Positions 7,047-14,945 of a DNA stretch of 64,000 bases are shown piece after piece. Under the pieces are notes generated by a model. The model saw only the letters and a program-made list of their open reading frames with translations. It did not search any database and had not been told where the DNA came from. The position numbers and the translations under genes are program-made. Numbering within the stretch: the stretch's first letter is position 1; every line of letters starts with the position of its first letter. The DNA is from Alcanivorax hongdengensis A-11-3 (lineage in GTDB: Bacteria > Pseudomonadota > Gammaproteobacteria > Pseudomonadales > Alcanivoracaceae): NCBI RefSeq assembly GCF_000300995.1, contig NZ_AMRJ01000002.1:1-64000 (forward strand), given 5' to 3'.

Positions 7047-9398
7047 ATGCAAAACACCGCGCGATACCCATGGCTGATGGCGGCGTTCGCCCTCTGGTTA
7101 CTGCCGCTACTGGGCGGCTGTGATGAACAACCGGACAGCCAGGGCAAAAGCCAGGTACTGACCTACCAGCACGACGTGCAGCCTATCTTCGAACACAAGT
7201 GCCTGGCCTGCCACGCCTGCTACGACGCGCCCTGCCAGCTGAAACTGGGCAGCGCCGAAGGGCTCGATCGCGGTGCCAGCAAACGCAAGGTCTACGATGG
7301 CGGCCGCACCGAATCGGTACCGCCCACCCGGCTTTTCGTTGATGCGCAGACTACCTCCGGCTGGCGTGACATGGGCTTTTACTCGGTGATCGACAGCACC
7401 GAAGGCATGCAGAAATCCCTGCTGTTTCGCATGCTGCAACTGGGCCGCCAGCAACAATTCGGCAATAACCAGAAACTGCCCGATGACATCAAACTGGGGC
7501 TGAGCCGCCAGAATACCTGCCCGGCCCGGGACGAATTTGACGATTATGCCGATGATCACCCCATGGGTGGCATGCCGCTGGCGGTAACCGGACTCACCGA
7601 CAGTGAATTCGACACCCTGCAGACATGGCTCAAACAGGGCGCCCATATCGACCCGCAGTCCATTACCCTCAGCGATGCAGAAAAAGCCCAGATAACGCAC
7701 TGGCAGAAACTGCTCAACACCGGTGACAAGCGTCACCAGCTGGTGGGCCGCTGGCTGTTCGAGCACCTTTACCTGGCGCACCTGTATTTCGATGACGGCA
7801 GTGGCCAGCGCCCGGACCATTTCTTCAAACTGGTACGTTCCAGCACGCCCCCCGGGCAGCCGGTAACACCGCTGACTACGGTACGCCCCAATGACCCGCC
7901 GCAGGGCAAATTCTGGTACCGCCTGACACCGGTACGCGGCGTTATCGTGCACAAGACGCATATCACCTTTGCCCTCAGCGACAAAAAACTGGCACGGGTG
8001 CAGTCGCTGTTTTTCGACGCGGACTGGGACGTGGACAGCCTGCCCGGCTACGACTACGAACAGCGTGCCAACCCCTTCGTGACCTTCTCGGCCATCCCCG
8101 CCCGCGCCCGCTACCAGTTCATGCTGGATGATGCGGAGTATTTCGTGCGGACCTTTATCCGCGGCCCGGTATGTCGCGGCCAGGTGGCCACCGATGTGAT
8201 TCGTGATCAGTTCTGGGCCGTGTTCCAGGACCCACAGCACGATCTCTACATCACCGACAGTGATTACCGCGCACAGGTCAACGGCCTGCTTGGGCTGCCC
8301 GGCCAGGATGACGATCTGCTGGCCCTGGGACCGCAATGGCTGAAGTACAGTGGCAAGCGCAACGATTACCTGAAAGCCCGCAAGGACGCCTACGGCAAGG
8401 CGGAACCGCAAGGCCCGGGCTGGCAAAGCCTGTGGGACGGCGATGGCCACAATACCAATGCCCTGCTGACCATTTTCCGGCATCACGACAATGCCTCGGT
8501 GCGTCGCGGTCTGATCGGCGATCTGCCGCTGACCACCTGGGTGATGGACTATCCGCTGTTCGAACGCACCTATTACAACCTGGTGGTCAACTTCAATGTC
8601 TTCGGTTCCGTGTCTCACCAGGCCCAGACCCGCCTCTACTTCGACCTGATCCGCAACGGCGCCGAGCAGAACACCCTGCGCTATCTGCCAGCCAGCCAGC
8701 GCCAGCAGGTGCTGGACGGCTGGTACCAGAAAACCGGCAAGCTGAAACTGATGGTCAGCTACGAAGAGGTGGACACCAGCATCCCCACCGCCATCCCCTT
8801 CAAGACCACCACGCCCATGAACGAATTCAATGGCGACCTGCTCAGCCGCTATGCGGACATTGATGCCCGGCCGGATCCGATCAACCGCTGTGGCGGTGAG
8901 CATTGCGCCCGCGCCGACGGCAGCGCACTGCAAAAGCAAAGCGATAACGCCTTGTCGGCGCTGGCCTCGCGCAAGGCCGGTGACCTGAAGGTGATTGATT
9001 TCCTGCCGGAGGTCACCTTCCTGCGGGTGGAAGGAAGCAATGATCAACGGGAAATCTACAGTCTGCTTCGCGACCGGGCCCACACCAACGTGGCCTTCAT
9101 GATGGGCGAATCCCTGCGCTACCAGCCCGAGCTGGACACGCTGACGGTTTACCCGGGCATCCTCGGCAGCTACCCGAACTTCATGTTCAAGGTGAATGCC
9201 TCGCAGCTTGATACATTCGTGCAGGCCATGAATGCGGTGAAAACCGAGAAGGATTTCACCGCCCTGGTGGATCGCTACGGCATTCGTCGCACCCATCCGG
9301 AGTTTTGGTTCTACTTCAATGACCTGACCACCTACCAGCTGGATACCACGCCGGTGGAAGCGGGTCTGCTGGATATGAACCGCTACAAAAACCTGTAA
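7047..9398 (+). CDS. cti: Fatty acid cis/trans isomerase (CTI)
   Basis: A 783-residue periplasmic haemoprotein that converts cis to trans double bonds in membrane phospholipids during solvent or heat stress. A hydrophobic leader ends in the lipobox-like LLGGC25, followed by Asp26. The c-type haem motif C52-x2-C55-H56 (CLACH) lies directly after DVQPIFEHK, as in Pseudomonas and Vibrio Cti. Long conserved blocks (VHKTHITFALSDKK, RRTHPEFWFYFNDLT) and total length match the family. GGGAGATG upstream is the ribosome-binding site. Directly downstream is the IS element; the coding region itself is intact. The lipoprotein assignment is an inference from the lipobox. Confidence 0.93.
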   Translation: MQNTARYPWLMAAFALWLLPLLGGCDEQPDSQGKSQVLTYQHDVQPIFEHKCLACHACYDAPCQLKLGSAEGLDRGASKRKVYDGGRTESVPPTRLFVDAQTTSGWRDMGFYSVIDSTEGMQKSLLFRMLQLGRQQQFGNNQKLPDDIKLGLSRQNTCPARDEFDDYADDHPMGGMPLAVTGLTDSEFDTLQTWLKQGAHIDPQSITLSDAEKAQITHWQKLLNTGDKRHQLVGRWLFEHLYLAHLYFDDGSGQRPDHFFKLVRSSTPPGQPVTPLTTVRPNDPPQGKFWYRLTPVRGVIVHKTHITFALSDKKLARVQSLFFDADWDVDSLPGYDYEQRANPFVTFSAIPARARYQFMLDDAEYFVRTFIRGPVCRGQVATDVIRDQFWAVFQDPQHDLYITDSDYRAQVNGLLGLPGQDDDLLALGPQWLKYSGKRNDYLKARKDAYGKAEPQGPGWQSLWDGDGHNTNALLTIFRHHDNASVRRGLIGDLPLTTWVMDYPLFERTYYNLVVNFNVFGSVSHQAQTRLYFDLIRNGAEQNTLRYLPASQRQQVLDGWYQKTGKLKLMVSYEEVDTSIPTAIPFKTTTPMNEFNGDLLSRYADIDARPDPINRCGGEHCARADGSALQKQSDNALSALASRKAGDLKVIDFLPEVTFLRVEGSNDQREIYSLLRDRAHTNVAFMMGESLRYQPELDTLTVYPGILGSYPNFMFKVNASQLDTFVQAMNAVKTEKDFTALVDRYGIRRTHPEFWFYFNDLTTYQLDTTPVEAGLLDMNRYKNL

Positions 9399-9449
9399 CC
9401 CTCATCCATTACAAGGTGGGGCGGCCAGGATACGACAAACAAAAAAAGG

Positions 9450-9460
9450 CCCCAGAGGGG
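9450..9460. repeat. Left 11-bp target duplication of the IS element (terminator hairpin)
   Basis: CCCCAGAGGGG at 9450-9460 is identical to 11055-11065 and directly abuts the left inverted repeat. It is itself palindromic. With the adjacent seven A residues (9441-9447) it reads on the minus strand as a GC stem followed by T7, an intrinsic terminator; the first GG of the stem is now supplied by the IS end. Confidence 0.8.
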
Positions 9461-9475
9461 CCTCAGGTTGCTGAC
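9461..9475 (+). repeat. Left terminal inverted repeat of the IS element
   Basis: CCTCAGGTTGCTGAC; perfect complement of 11040-11054. Because the target repeats are palindromic, the inverted symmetry extends 4 bp further outward (GGGG/CCCC). Confidence 0.88.
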
Positions 9476-9504
9476 AAAGCCCTGGCCATTTGGCCGGGGC
9501 TTTG
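9475..9504 (+). terminator. Subterminal hairpin in the left IS end
   Basis: CAAAGCCC (9475-9482) pairs with GGGCTTTG (9497-9504), with a nested GGCC/GGCC in between, and is followed by the T-rich TTGTTATT. It resembles an intrinsic terminator placed just in front of the transposase start, which would block read-through transcription from cti into the transposase. Confidence 0.55.
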
Positions 9505-9517
9505 TTGTTATTGGGGG

Positions 9518-10858
9518 ATGCTAAAAGAACCCGGTCCGACCCAACACGAGTTGGAGATGGTGACACTGGAAGAGCTGGTGCCTTGCGATCACCTGCTTCG
9601 GCGCATTGATGCGGTTGTGGATTTCGCCTTCATCCGCGACGAAGTCCGCCACTTGTACTGCGACGACAACGGCCGCCCGGCGCTGGACCCGGTGGTGTTG
9701 TTCAAGGCGTTGTTCATCGGCTATCTGTTCGGCATTCGCAGTGAACGGCAGTTGGTGCGCGAGCTGCAGGTGAACGTGGCGTATCGCTGGTTCCTGGGGT
9801 TGCGGCTGACCGACAAGGTGCCAGACGCCTCGACCTTCAGCCAGAACCGACGCCGCCGGTTCCGCGACAGCGACATCGCCCAGCGTCTGTTCGACCGTAT
9901 CGTGGAGCAGGCCATGGAACGTGGCCTGGTGGGCGGACGCATCCTGTACACCGACAGCACGCACATCAAAGCCAACGCCAACCGGCATCACTATACGGTT
10001 GAGGACGTGGAGGTGACGCCGCAAGCCTATCTGGCGGAGCTGGAGGAGGCGATCACCGCAGACCGGGAGGCGCACGGAAAAAAGCCGCTGCCGCCTCGCA
10101 AGGAGGCGGCGGAGACGGCGCGCAAGAAGATCAGTAAGACGGACCCGGACAGCGGCTACATGGTGCGCGAAGGCAAGCCAAAGGGGTTCTTCTACCTGGA
10201 CCACCGTACGGTGGACGCCAAGCACACGATCATCACGGACGTTCACGTGACGCCGGCGAGCGTGCACGACAGCGTGCCGTATCTGGAACGACTGGATCGC
10301 CAAAGCGAACGGTTCGGGTTCGAGGTGGAAGCGGTGGGCCTGGACGCAGGGTACTTCACGGCAGCAATCTGCCAGGGTCTGGACAAGCGGGAGCTGTATG
10401 GGGTGATCGGTTACCGTCGCCCGAACAAGCCGAAAGGGATGATGGCCAAGCGGTTGTTCGTTTACGACGAGACGGCCGATGTCTACCGCTGTCCGGAGGG
10501 ACAAGCGCTGCGCTACGCGACCACCAACCGGCAGGGATACCGTCATTACCAATCGGACCCGGCCTGGTGCCGGCGTTGCCCGAGGCTGGCTGAGTGCACG
10601 CGCAACGACAAGCAGCAGAAGACGGTGACGCGTCATGTCTGGGACGCGGCGAAGGAACGGGTCAATCGACACCGTCTGGAGCCAAAAGGGCAGCAGGTCT
10701 ACGAGCGACGCAAGGAGACGGTGGAACGCAGCTTCGCGGACGCCAAACAACTGCATGGGTACCGTTATGCGCGAATGCGGGGACTGGCGGGGATGCGTGA
10801 GCAGGCGCTGCTGTCGGCGGCGGCGCAGAATCTGAAAAAGATGGCGCTGGCCGCCTGA
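9518..10858 (+). CDS. IS1182-family DDE transposase
   Basis: A 446-residue transposase. The frame is open further upstream, but only the ATG at 9518 lies inside the element, so it is taken as the start. The N-terminal DUF772-type domain (LEELVPCDHLLRRID ... FKALFIGYLFGIRSERQL) precedes the catalytic core: first Asp in YTDSTHIKANAN, second Asp in VGLDAGYFT and Glu in RRKETVERSFADAK. A Cys cluster (CRRCPRLAEC) lies near residue 350. All three catalytic residues are present, so it should be active. Codon use is similar to that of the host genes. Confidence 0.92.
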   Translation: MLKEPGPTQHELEMVTLEELVPCDHLLRRIDAVVDFAFIRDEVRHLYCDDNGRPALDPVVLFKALFIGYLFGIRSERQLVRELQVNVAYRWFLGLRLTDKVPDASTFSQNRRRRFRDSDIAQRLFDRIVEQAMERGLVGGRILYTDSTHIKANANRHHYTVEDVEVTPQAYLAELEEAITADREAHGKKPLPPRKEAAETARKKISKTDPDSGYMVREGKPKGFFYLDHRTVDAKHTIITDVHVTPASVHDSVPYLERLDRQSERFGFEVEAVGLDAGYFTAAICQGLDKRELYGVIGYRRPNKPKGMMAKRLFVYDETADVYRCPEGQALRYATTNRQGYRHYQSDPAWCRRCPRLAECTRNDKQQKTVTRHVWDAAKERVNRHRLEPKGQQVYERRKETVERSFADAKQLHGYRYARMRGLAGMREQALLSAAAQNLKKMALAA

Positions 10859-11039
10859 GGGACGGTCTCAAGGCATTTTAGCGGTCAGATAAACGCCTCA
10901 GGCCGCTTGTTCGCCCCCTAACAATGACGCGTCCTTCTGGTCCGACCCTGACTCCTCGAACCGGTCCAGCCCAAGAATCCACTCTCCTGACCCACGGATC
11001 ACCGCCCAGAAACGACGAACCCCGCTCAAGGCAGGGTTC

Positions 11040-11054
11040 GTCAGCAACCTGAGG
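11040..11054 (-). repeat. Right terminal inverted repeat of the IS element
   Basis: GTCAGCAACCTGAGG, the exact complement of the left terminal repeat. A 7-bp stem (CGAACCC 11016-11022 with GGGTTCG 11034-11040) sits just inside it. The rest of 10859-11039 is non-coding element DNA with nothing else recognisable. Confidence 0.88.
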
Positions 11055-11065
11055 CCCCAGAGGGG
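11055..11065. repeat. Right 11-bp target duplication of the IS element
   Basis: CCCCAGAGGGG, identical to 9450-9460. Before insertion this was the stem of an intrinsic terminator for the minus-strand acyl-CoA dehydrogenase gene that ends at 11151. This copy keeps the hairpin but has lost the T-tract, which now lies beyond the element. Confidence 0.8.
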
Positions 11066-11150
11066 CCTTATCAAGATATCGTCAGAGACACATCCGCATA
11101 GCGGACTCCCGAGCCTTTAGACGATAGGTGCCGGAGATCAACTCGGCCTT

Positions 11151-12941
11151 TCAGAACCAACGCGGTTCCATCTGCGTAAAGGTGTCGTCGCCCTCGCACA
11201 GGCGCTCGAAATCCAGCTCCACCCGGGACAGCTCCCAGCGGAAGAAATAGCGCGCCGCCTGCAACTTGCCGGCGGCAAAGTCGGCGTCCTCGGCGGCCTC
11301 CAGCTTGAGAGCCGCATTGGCCTGGCGCAACCACATCCAGGCGGCGACCACATGGCCGACCAGCCGCAGGTAGGCGTAGGCATTGGACAACGCCCTGCCC
11401 GGTCCTTCGCTCTGCATCTGCCGGCCAACGACGTCTGTGGCCTGCTGCACTTTCGGCAGCATGGCTTGCAGGGCACTGGCAAAGGGCTGACAACGCGGGT
11501 CGGTGGTGGCGGCGATGTCAGCGCTGATGCGCTCGGCCAGCAATTGCAGCCCGCGCCCCCCGGCCAGCCACACCTTGCGGCCCAACAGGTCCAGGCCGTG
11601 GATACCGGTGGTCCCTTCATGAATCGGGTTGAGGCGGTTATCACGCCAGTACTGCTCCACCGGATACTCCCGCGTGTAGCCGGCGCCACCAAACACCTGA
11701 ATGGCCAGATCGTTGGCCATGACGCCATATTCCGATGGCCAGGTCTTCAGTACCGGTGTCAGCAAATCCAGCAACAGGTCCGCATCCTGGCGGGCCTGTT
11801 GGTCTTCCGCCGTGTCCTTTTCGTCCACCAGCCGGTAGCCGTAAAGGCACATGGCGATGGCCGCCTCGGTGTAGGCCTTCTGGGTCAGCAGCAGGCGACG
11901 CACGTCGGCGTGCTCGATGATCGGCACCTGCGGGGTGCTGAAGTCGGTGGTGCCCAGCGGGCGGCCCTGCAGACGGTCGCGGGCATAATCCAGCGCAAAA
12001 CGGTAACCCCGATACCCCAATACTGCGGCACCAAAGCCCACGCCCACCCGGGCTTCGTTCATCATCTGGAACATGTAGCGCAGGCCCTGATGGGGCTCGC
12101 CGATCAGATAGCCGTGGCAGTCGTCATTGTCACCGAATGTCAGGGCAGTGCTGGTGGTACCGCGATAGCCCATCTTGTGAATCAGACCGGCCAGAATCAC
12201 GTCATTGCGATCCGCCGGGTTGCCCTGCCCATCAAGGCGGTACTTGGGCACCACGAACAGGGATATGCCCTTGACCCCATCGGGGCCGCCGGGAATCTTG
12301 GCCAGCACCAGATGGACGATATTCTCGGCCAATTCGTTGTCGCCGCCGGAAATGAAGATCTTGTTGCCCTTCAGGCGATAGCTGCCGTCTTCCTGTGGCA
12401 GGGCCCGGGTGCGAATGTCTGCCAGGTTGGAGCCGGCGTGGGGTTCGGTCAGGGCCATGGTGCCGGTAAAGCGCCCGGCCATCATGGCGGGCAGAAACTG
12501 CTCGCGCAGGGTCTCGCTGGCAAAATTGCGGATCACGTTGGCCGCCGCGGCGGTCAGAAACGGATAGGACGTGGAGCTACAGTTGGCGGCGGTAAACATC
12601 CCCTTGCAGGCTGCGGCGGCAATGGCCGGCAGCTGCATGCCGCCCTCCTCGAAACTGGCCATGGAGGACAAGAAGCCCGCCTCGATGTAAGCGTCGTAGG
12701 CCTCTTTCACTTCCGGGCGCATGACAACCTTGCCGTTTTCAAAGCGCGGCTCGTCGCCGTCGGCCAGGCTGTTATGGGAGGCGAACTTTTCCCGCGCCAG
12801 CTTTTCCGCCGTATCCAGCGCCGCTTCCACGGTTTCGCGGCTGTGCTCGCGAAAGCGCTCACGGTCAAACAGCGCCCCGGTGTCCAGTACATCAAACAGC
12901 TGAAACCGCAGATCGCGGCGGTCGAGAATGGTATCGCTCAC
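11151..12941 (-). CDS. Acyl-CoA dehydrogenase, long (DmdC/PA0506-type)
   Basis: A 596-residue flavoprotein of the long acyl-CoA dehydrogenase class. An N-terminal helical domain is followed by the FAD/acyl-CoA core (GTMALTEPHAGSNLADIRT, then FISGGDNELAENIVHLVLAK), and IHEGTTGIHGLDLLGRKV carries the catalytic glutamate. A C-terminal extension of about 130 residues is typical of DmdC and the long-chain FadE1/FadE2 enzymes of Pseudomonas. It would catalyse the first step of beta-oxidation of long or medium acyl-CoAs. It is divergent from a GlxA-type regulator 77 bp away, a likely controller. Its terminator has been split by the IS element. Confidence 0.9.
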   Translation of the reverse strand: MSDTILDRRDLRFQLFDVLDTGALFDRERFREHSRETVEAALDTAEKLAREKFASHNSLADGDEPRFENGKVVMRPEVKEAYDAYIEAGFLSSMASFEEGGMQLPAIAAAACKGMFTAANCSSTSYPFLTAAAANVIRNFASETLREQFLPAMMAGRFTGTMALTEPHAGSNLADIRTRALPQEDGSYRLKGNKIFISGGDNELAENIVHLVLAKIPGGPDGVKGISLFVVPKYRLDGQGNPADRNDVILAGLIHKMGYRGTTSTALTFGDNDDCHGYLIGEPHQGLRYMFQMMNEARVGVGFGAAVLGYRGYRFALDYARDRLQGRPLGTTDFSTPQVPIIEHADVRRLLLTQKAYTEAAIAMCLYGYRLVDEKDTAEDQQARQDADLLLDLLTPVLKTWPSEYGVMANDLAIQVFGGAGYTREYPVEQYWRDNRLNPIHEGTTGIHGLDLLGRKVWLAGGRGLQLLAERISADIAATTDPRCQPFASALQAMLPKVQQATDVVGRQMQSEGPGRALSNAYAYLRLVGHVVAAWMWLRQANAALKLEAAEDADFAAGKLQAARYFFRWELSRVELDFERLCEGDDTFTQMEPRWF

Positions 12942-13018
12942 AGTTCAGATCCTCTTGCCAACGGTGACAAGCTTGCCAGCCGGGCCTCTTGTCTGGCATT
13001 GTCGCCTATGACTTAAAC

Positions 13019-14032
13019 ATGGTGAAATACGACACGATGTATCAGGTAGCCGTTCTTGCCTTCGATGGCGTCTTCGCCTCCGCGCTCACCGGCGTGGTGG
13101 ATCTGCTCAATCTCACCGGGGTCACCTGGAACCGCATCCACGACCAGCCGCTGGATCGCCAGTTCAAGGTTCAGGTGGTGTCGCGGGGCGGGCAGCCGGT
13201 GCGTTGTACCAATGGTATTCGCATGGCTGTGGATGCGCCCATGGAACAGATCGACAGCGCCGATCTGGTGGTGGTCCCCACCATTGGCGGCGAGCTGGAA
13301 ACGGTGCTACGCAATGAGCAAGAGGTGCTACCCTGGCTGCGTTTTCTCTATCAGGGCGGCGCGGACCTGGCCAGCAACTGCACCGGCGCCTTCCTGCTCG
13401 CCGAGGCAGGCCTGCTCGACGGGCGCACCGCCACCACACACTGGGGATTCAGCCAGCAATTTCGTCAGCGCTACCCACAGGTGAACCTGACCGAACGGGA
13501 GCTGATTACCCGTGACGACAATATCTTCTGTGCCGGCGGTGGCACCGCCTGGCGGGACCTGACCATCCTGCTGGTGGAACGTTTCTGCGGGGCCGATCTG
13601 GCCCGTGAACTGGCCCGTGCCTTTGTCATTGATGTGCGCAACGACCTGCAGAGTATCTATGCCGGCCTGCCCACCCGTACCTATCACCAGGATGATCAGG
13701 TGCAGGCGATTCAGTCCTGGATTCACGAGCACTACCGCAATAGCACCAGCCTGGCATCACTGGCGGAACGGGTTCATCTGAGCCCCCGTCAGTTGCAGAG
13801 ACGCTTCACCACCGCCCTGGGAGAACCGCCACTGCAATATCTGCAACGGGTACGTATCGAGGCGGCTCGCAAGATGCTCGAACGCGGCGCCACCAACCTG
13901 GCAAAACTGTCCGAACAGGTGGGCTATCAGGATGTGAGCAGCTTTTCGCGGCTGTTCAAGCGCCATACCGGCCTGTCACCCAGCCACTACCGGCAACGCT
14001 TTGCCCGCACCGGCACCCTGCAGGACAGCTAA
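13019..14032 (+). CDS. GlxA family transcriptional regulator (DJ-1/PfpI + AraC HTH)
   Basis: About 337 residues. The N-terminal DJ-1/PfpI domain (VAVLAFDGVFASALTGVVD; nucleophile-elbow-like LASNCTGAFLLAEAGLLDG) spans roughly residues 5-185. The C-terminal AraC domain has two HTH motifs (TSLASLAERVHLSPRQLQRRF and NLAKLSEQVGYQDVSSFSRLF). Such regulators respond to amino-acid or fatty-acid-type metabolites and usually activate a neighbouring catabolic gene, here probably the divergent acyl-CoA dehydrogenase. Start choice is uncertain: ATG 13019 or ATG 13037, and an in-frame TTG at 12989 is less likely. No strong ribosome-binding site favours any of them. Confidence 0.88.
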   Translation: MVKYDTMYQVAVLAFDGVFASALTGVVDLLNLTGVTWNRIHDQPLDRQFKVQVVSRGGQPVRCTNGIRMAVDAPMEQIDSADLVVVPTIGGELETVLRNEQEVLPWLRFLYQGGADLASNCTGAFLLAEAGLLDGRTATTHWGFSQQFRQRYPQVNLTERELITRDDNIFCAGGGTAWRDLTILLVERFCGADLARELARAFVIDVRNDLQSIYAGLPTRTYHQDDQVQAIQSWIHEHYRNSTSLASLAERVHLSPRQLQRRFTTALGEPPLQYLQRVRIEAARKMLERGATNLAKLSEQVGYQDVSSFSRLFKRHTGLSPSHYRQRFARTGTLQDS

Positions 14033-14120
14033 CCCGCTCGTCTCGTCCGGCGGAAAAACGTGGCGAGTCGTCCCGGGGCCTGTTAACACTACCGAGATGG
14101 CGCTGGTCAGTGTGATGATT

Positions 14121-14136
14121 TTGACAGGATATTGAC
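14121..14136 (+). promoter_or_regulatory. Tandem TTGAC direct repeats upstream of the response regulator
   Basis: TTGAC occurs at 14121-14125 and 14132-14136, an 11-bp period of one helical turn, about 45 bp upstream of an OmpR-family gene. OmpR/PhoP-type regulators bind such direct repeats, so autoregulation is plausible. The match is short. Confidence 0.4.
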
Positions 14137-14178
14137 GTGACAACCGCCACGCTTGCCTGAACACAGGGAGGATAAACC

Positions 14179-14877
14179 ATGAAAAACCTTTCGGTACTAC
14201 TGGTGGAAGATCACCGCCAACTGGCCCAGACCGTGGTCGAATACCTGGAACTGGAAGGGGCCATGGTGGACTACGCCGGCGACACCAGTCTGGCCCGGTC
14301 TCTGGTGCAGGAACATCACTACGATGTGCTGCTACTGGATATCATGCTGCCCGGTGAAGACGGCTACAGTTTTTGTCAGTACCTGCGCCAGGACCTGGCT
14401 GTGGATACGCCGATCATTTTCATGACCGCCCGGGATCAGCTGGATGACAAGCTGGAAGGTTTCGACCGGGGCGGTGACGACTATATCGTCAAACCCTTTG
14501 CCCTGCCGGAACTGGCCGCGCGAGTCACCGCCCTGGTTCGCCGCCAACGGCGGGAGGTGGCGGCCAACCATCTGCAGGTCGGTGACCTGGAACTGGACCC
14601 GGCCCGCCAGGAAGTACGCCGCGATGGCCAGCTGCTGAAGCTTTCACCCACGGCTTTTCGCATTCTGCGCATTCTCATGCGTGAGTCTCCGAAGGTGGTT
14701 AGCCGTGAGCAGCTGGAACAGGAACTGTGGGGAGACCTGGTACCTGATTCCGATGCCCTGCGCAGTCACCTGTACAACCTTCGCAAGGCGGTGGACAAAC
14801 CCTTCGAGGATGCCTTGCTCAACACCCTGCCCGGCGTTGGTTTCAGCATTCGCGATGCGAGACAGAGCGCACAATAA
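14179..14877 (+). CDS. OmpR-family response regulator
   Basis: A 232-residue regulator. The receiver domain spans residues 1-120, with acidic pair E10-D11, phospho-acceptor D54 in LLLDIMLPGEDG, the T in FMTARD and K in YIVKPF. A winged-helix DNA-binding domain follows (ELDPARQEVRRDGQLLKLSPTAFRIL... LRSHLYNLRKAVD). AGGGAGGATAAACC is a strong ribosome-binding site. The nearest kinase gene (15796-17061) lies on the opposite strand, converging, with a GAF/GGDEF-like gene between them; it is the probable partner but the pairing is inferred. Confidence 0.92.
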   Translation: MKNLSVLLVEDHRQLAQTVVEYLELEGAMVDYAGDTSLARSLVQEHHYDVLLLDIMLPGEDGYSFCQYLRQDLAVDTPIIFMTARDQLDDKLEGFDRGGDDYIVKPFALPELAARVTALVRRQRREVAANHLQVGDLELDPARQEVRRDGQLLKLSPTAFRILRILMRESPKVVSREQLEQELWGDLVPDSDALRSHLYNLRKAVDKPFEDALLNTLPGVGFSIRDARQSAQ

Positions 14878-14945
14878 AACCGTAATACTTGCACTGTGGC
14901 GTGCGGCAAACGCAGAATTGGGCCAAAACACAATAACCGCCCGCT

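Larger units (their letters stand above)
9461..11054 (+). mobile_element. IS1182-family insertion sequence (1594 bp)
   Basis: The element is bounded by perfect 15-bp terminal inverted repeats, CCTCAGGTTGCTGAC at 9461-9475 and its complement at 11040-11054, and flanked by 11-bp direct repeats. It holds one transposase gene (9518-10858). Each end has a subterminal hairpin: 9475-9504 on the left and 11016-11040 on the right. The element sits between cti and an acyl-CoA dehydrogenase and interrupts no coding sequence. The complete ends, intact transposase and identical target repeats suggest a recent insertion. Confidence 0.9.

Noticed and set aside
7107..9296. Long open frame (729 codons) on the minus strand, opposite cti
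   Set aside because: It is the mirror of a clearly homologous gene; high GC leaves the antisense frame free of stops. No family motif and no ribosome-binding site.
9416..9517. Upstream extension of the transposase frame to ATG 9416
   Set aside because: That start lies outside the left inverted repeat of the element.
11352..13016. 554-codon plus-strand frame opposite the acyl-CoA dehydrogenase
   Set aside because: Shadow of the dehydrogenase; no motifs.
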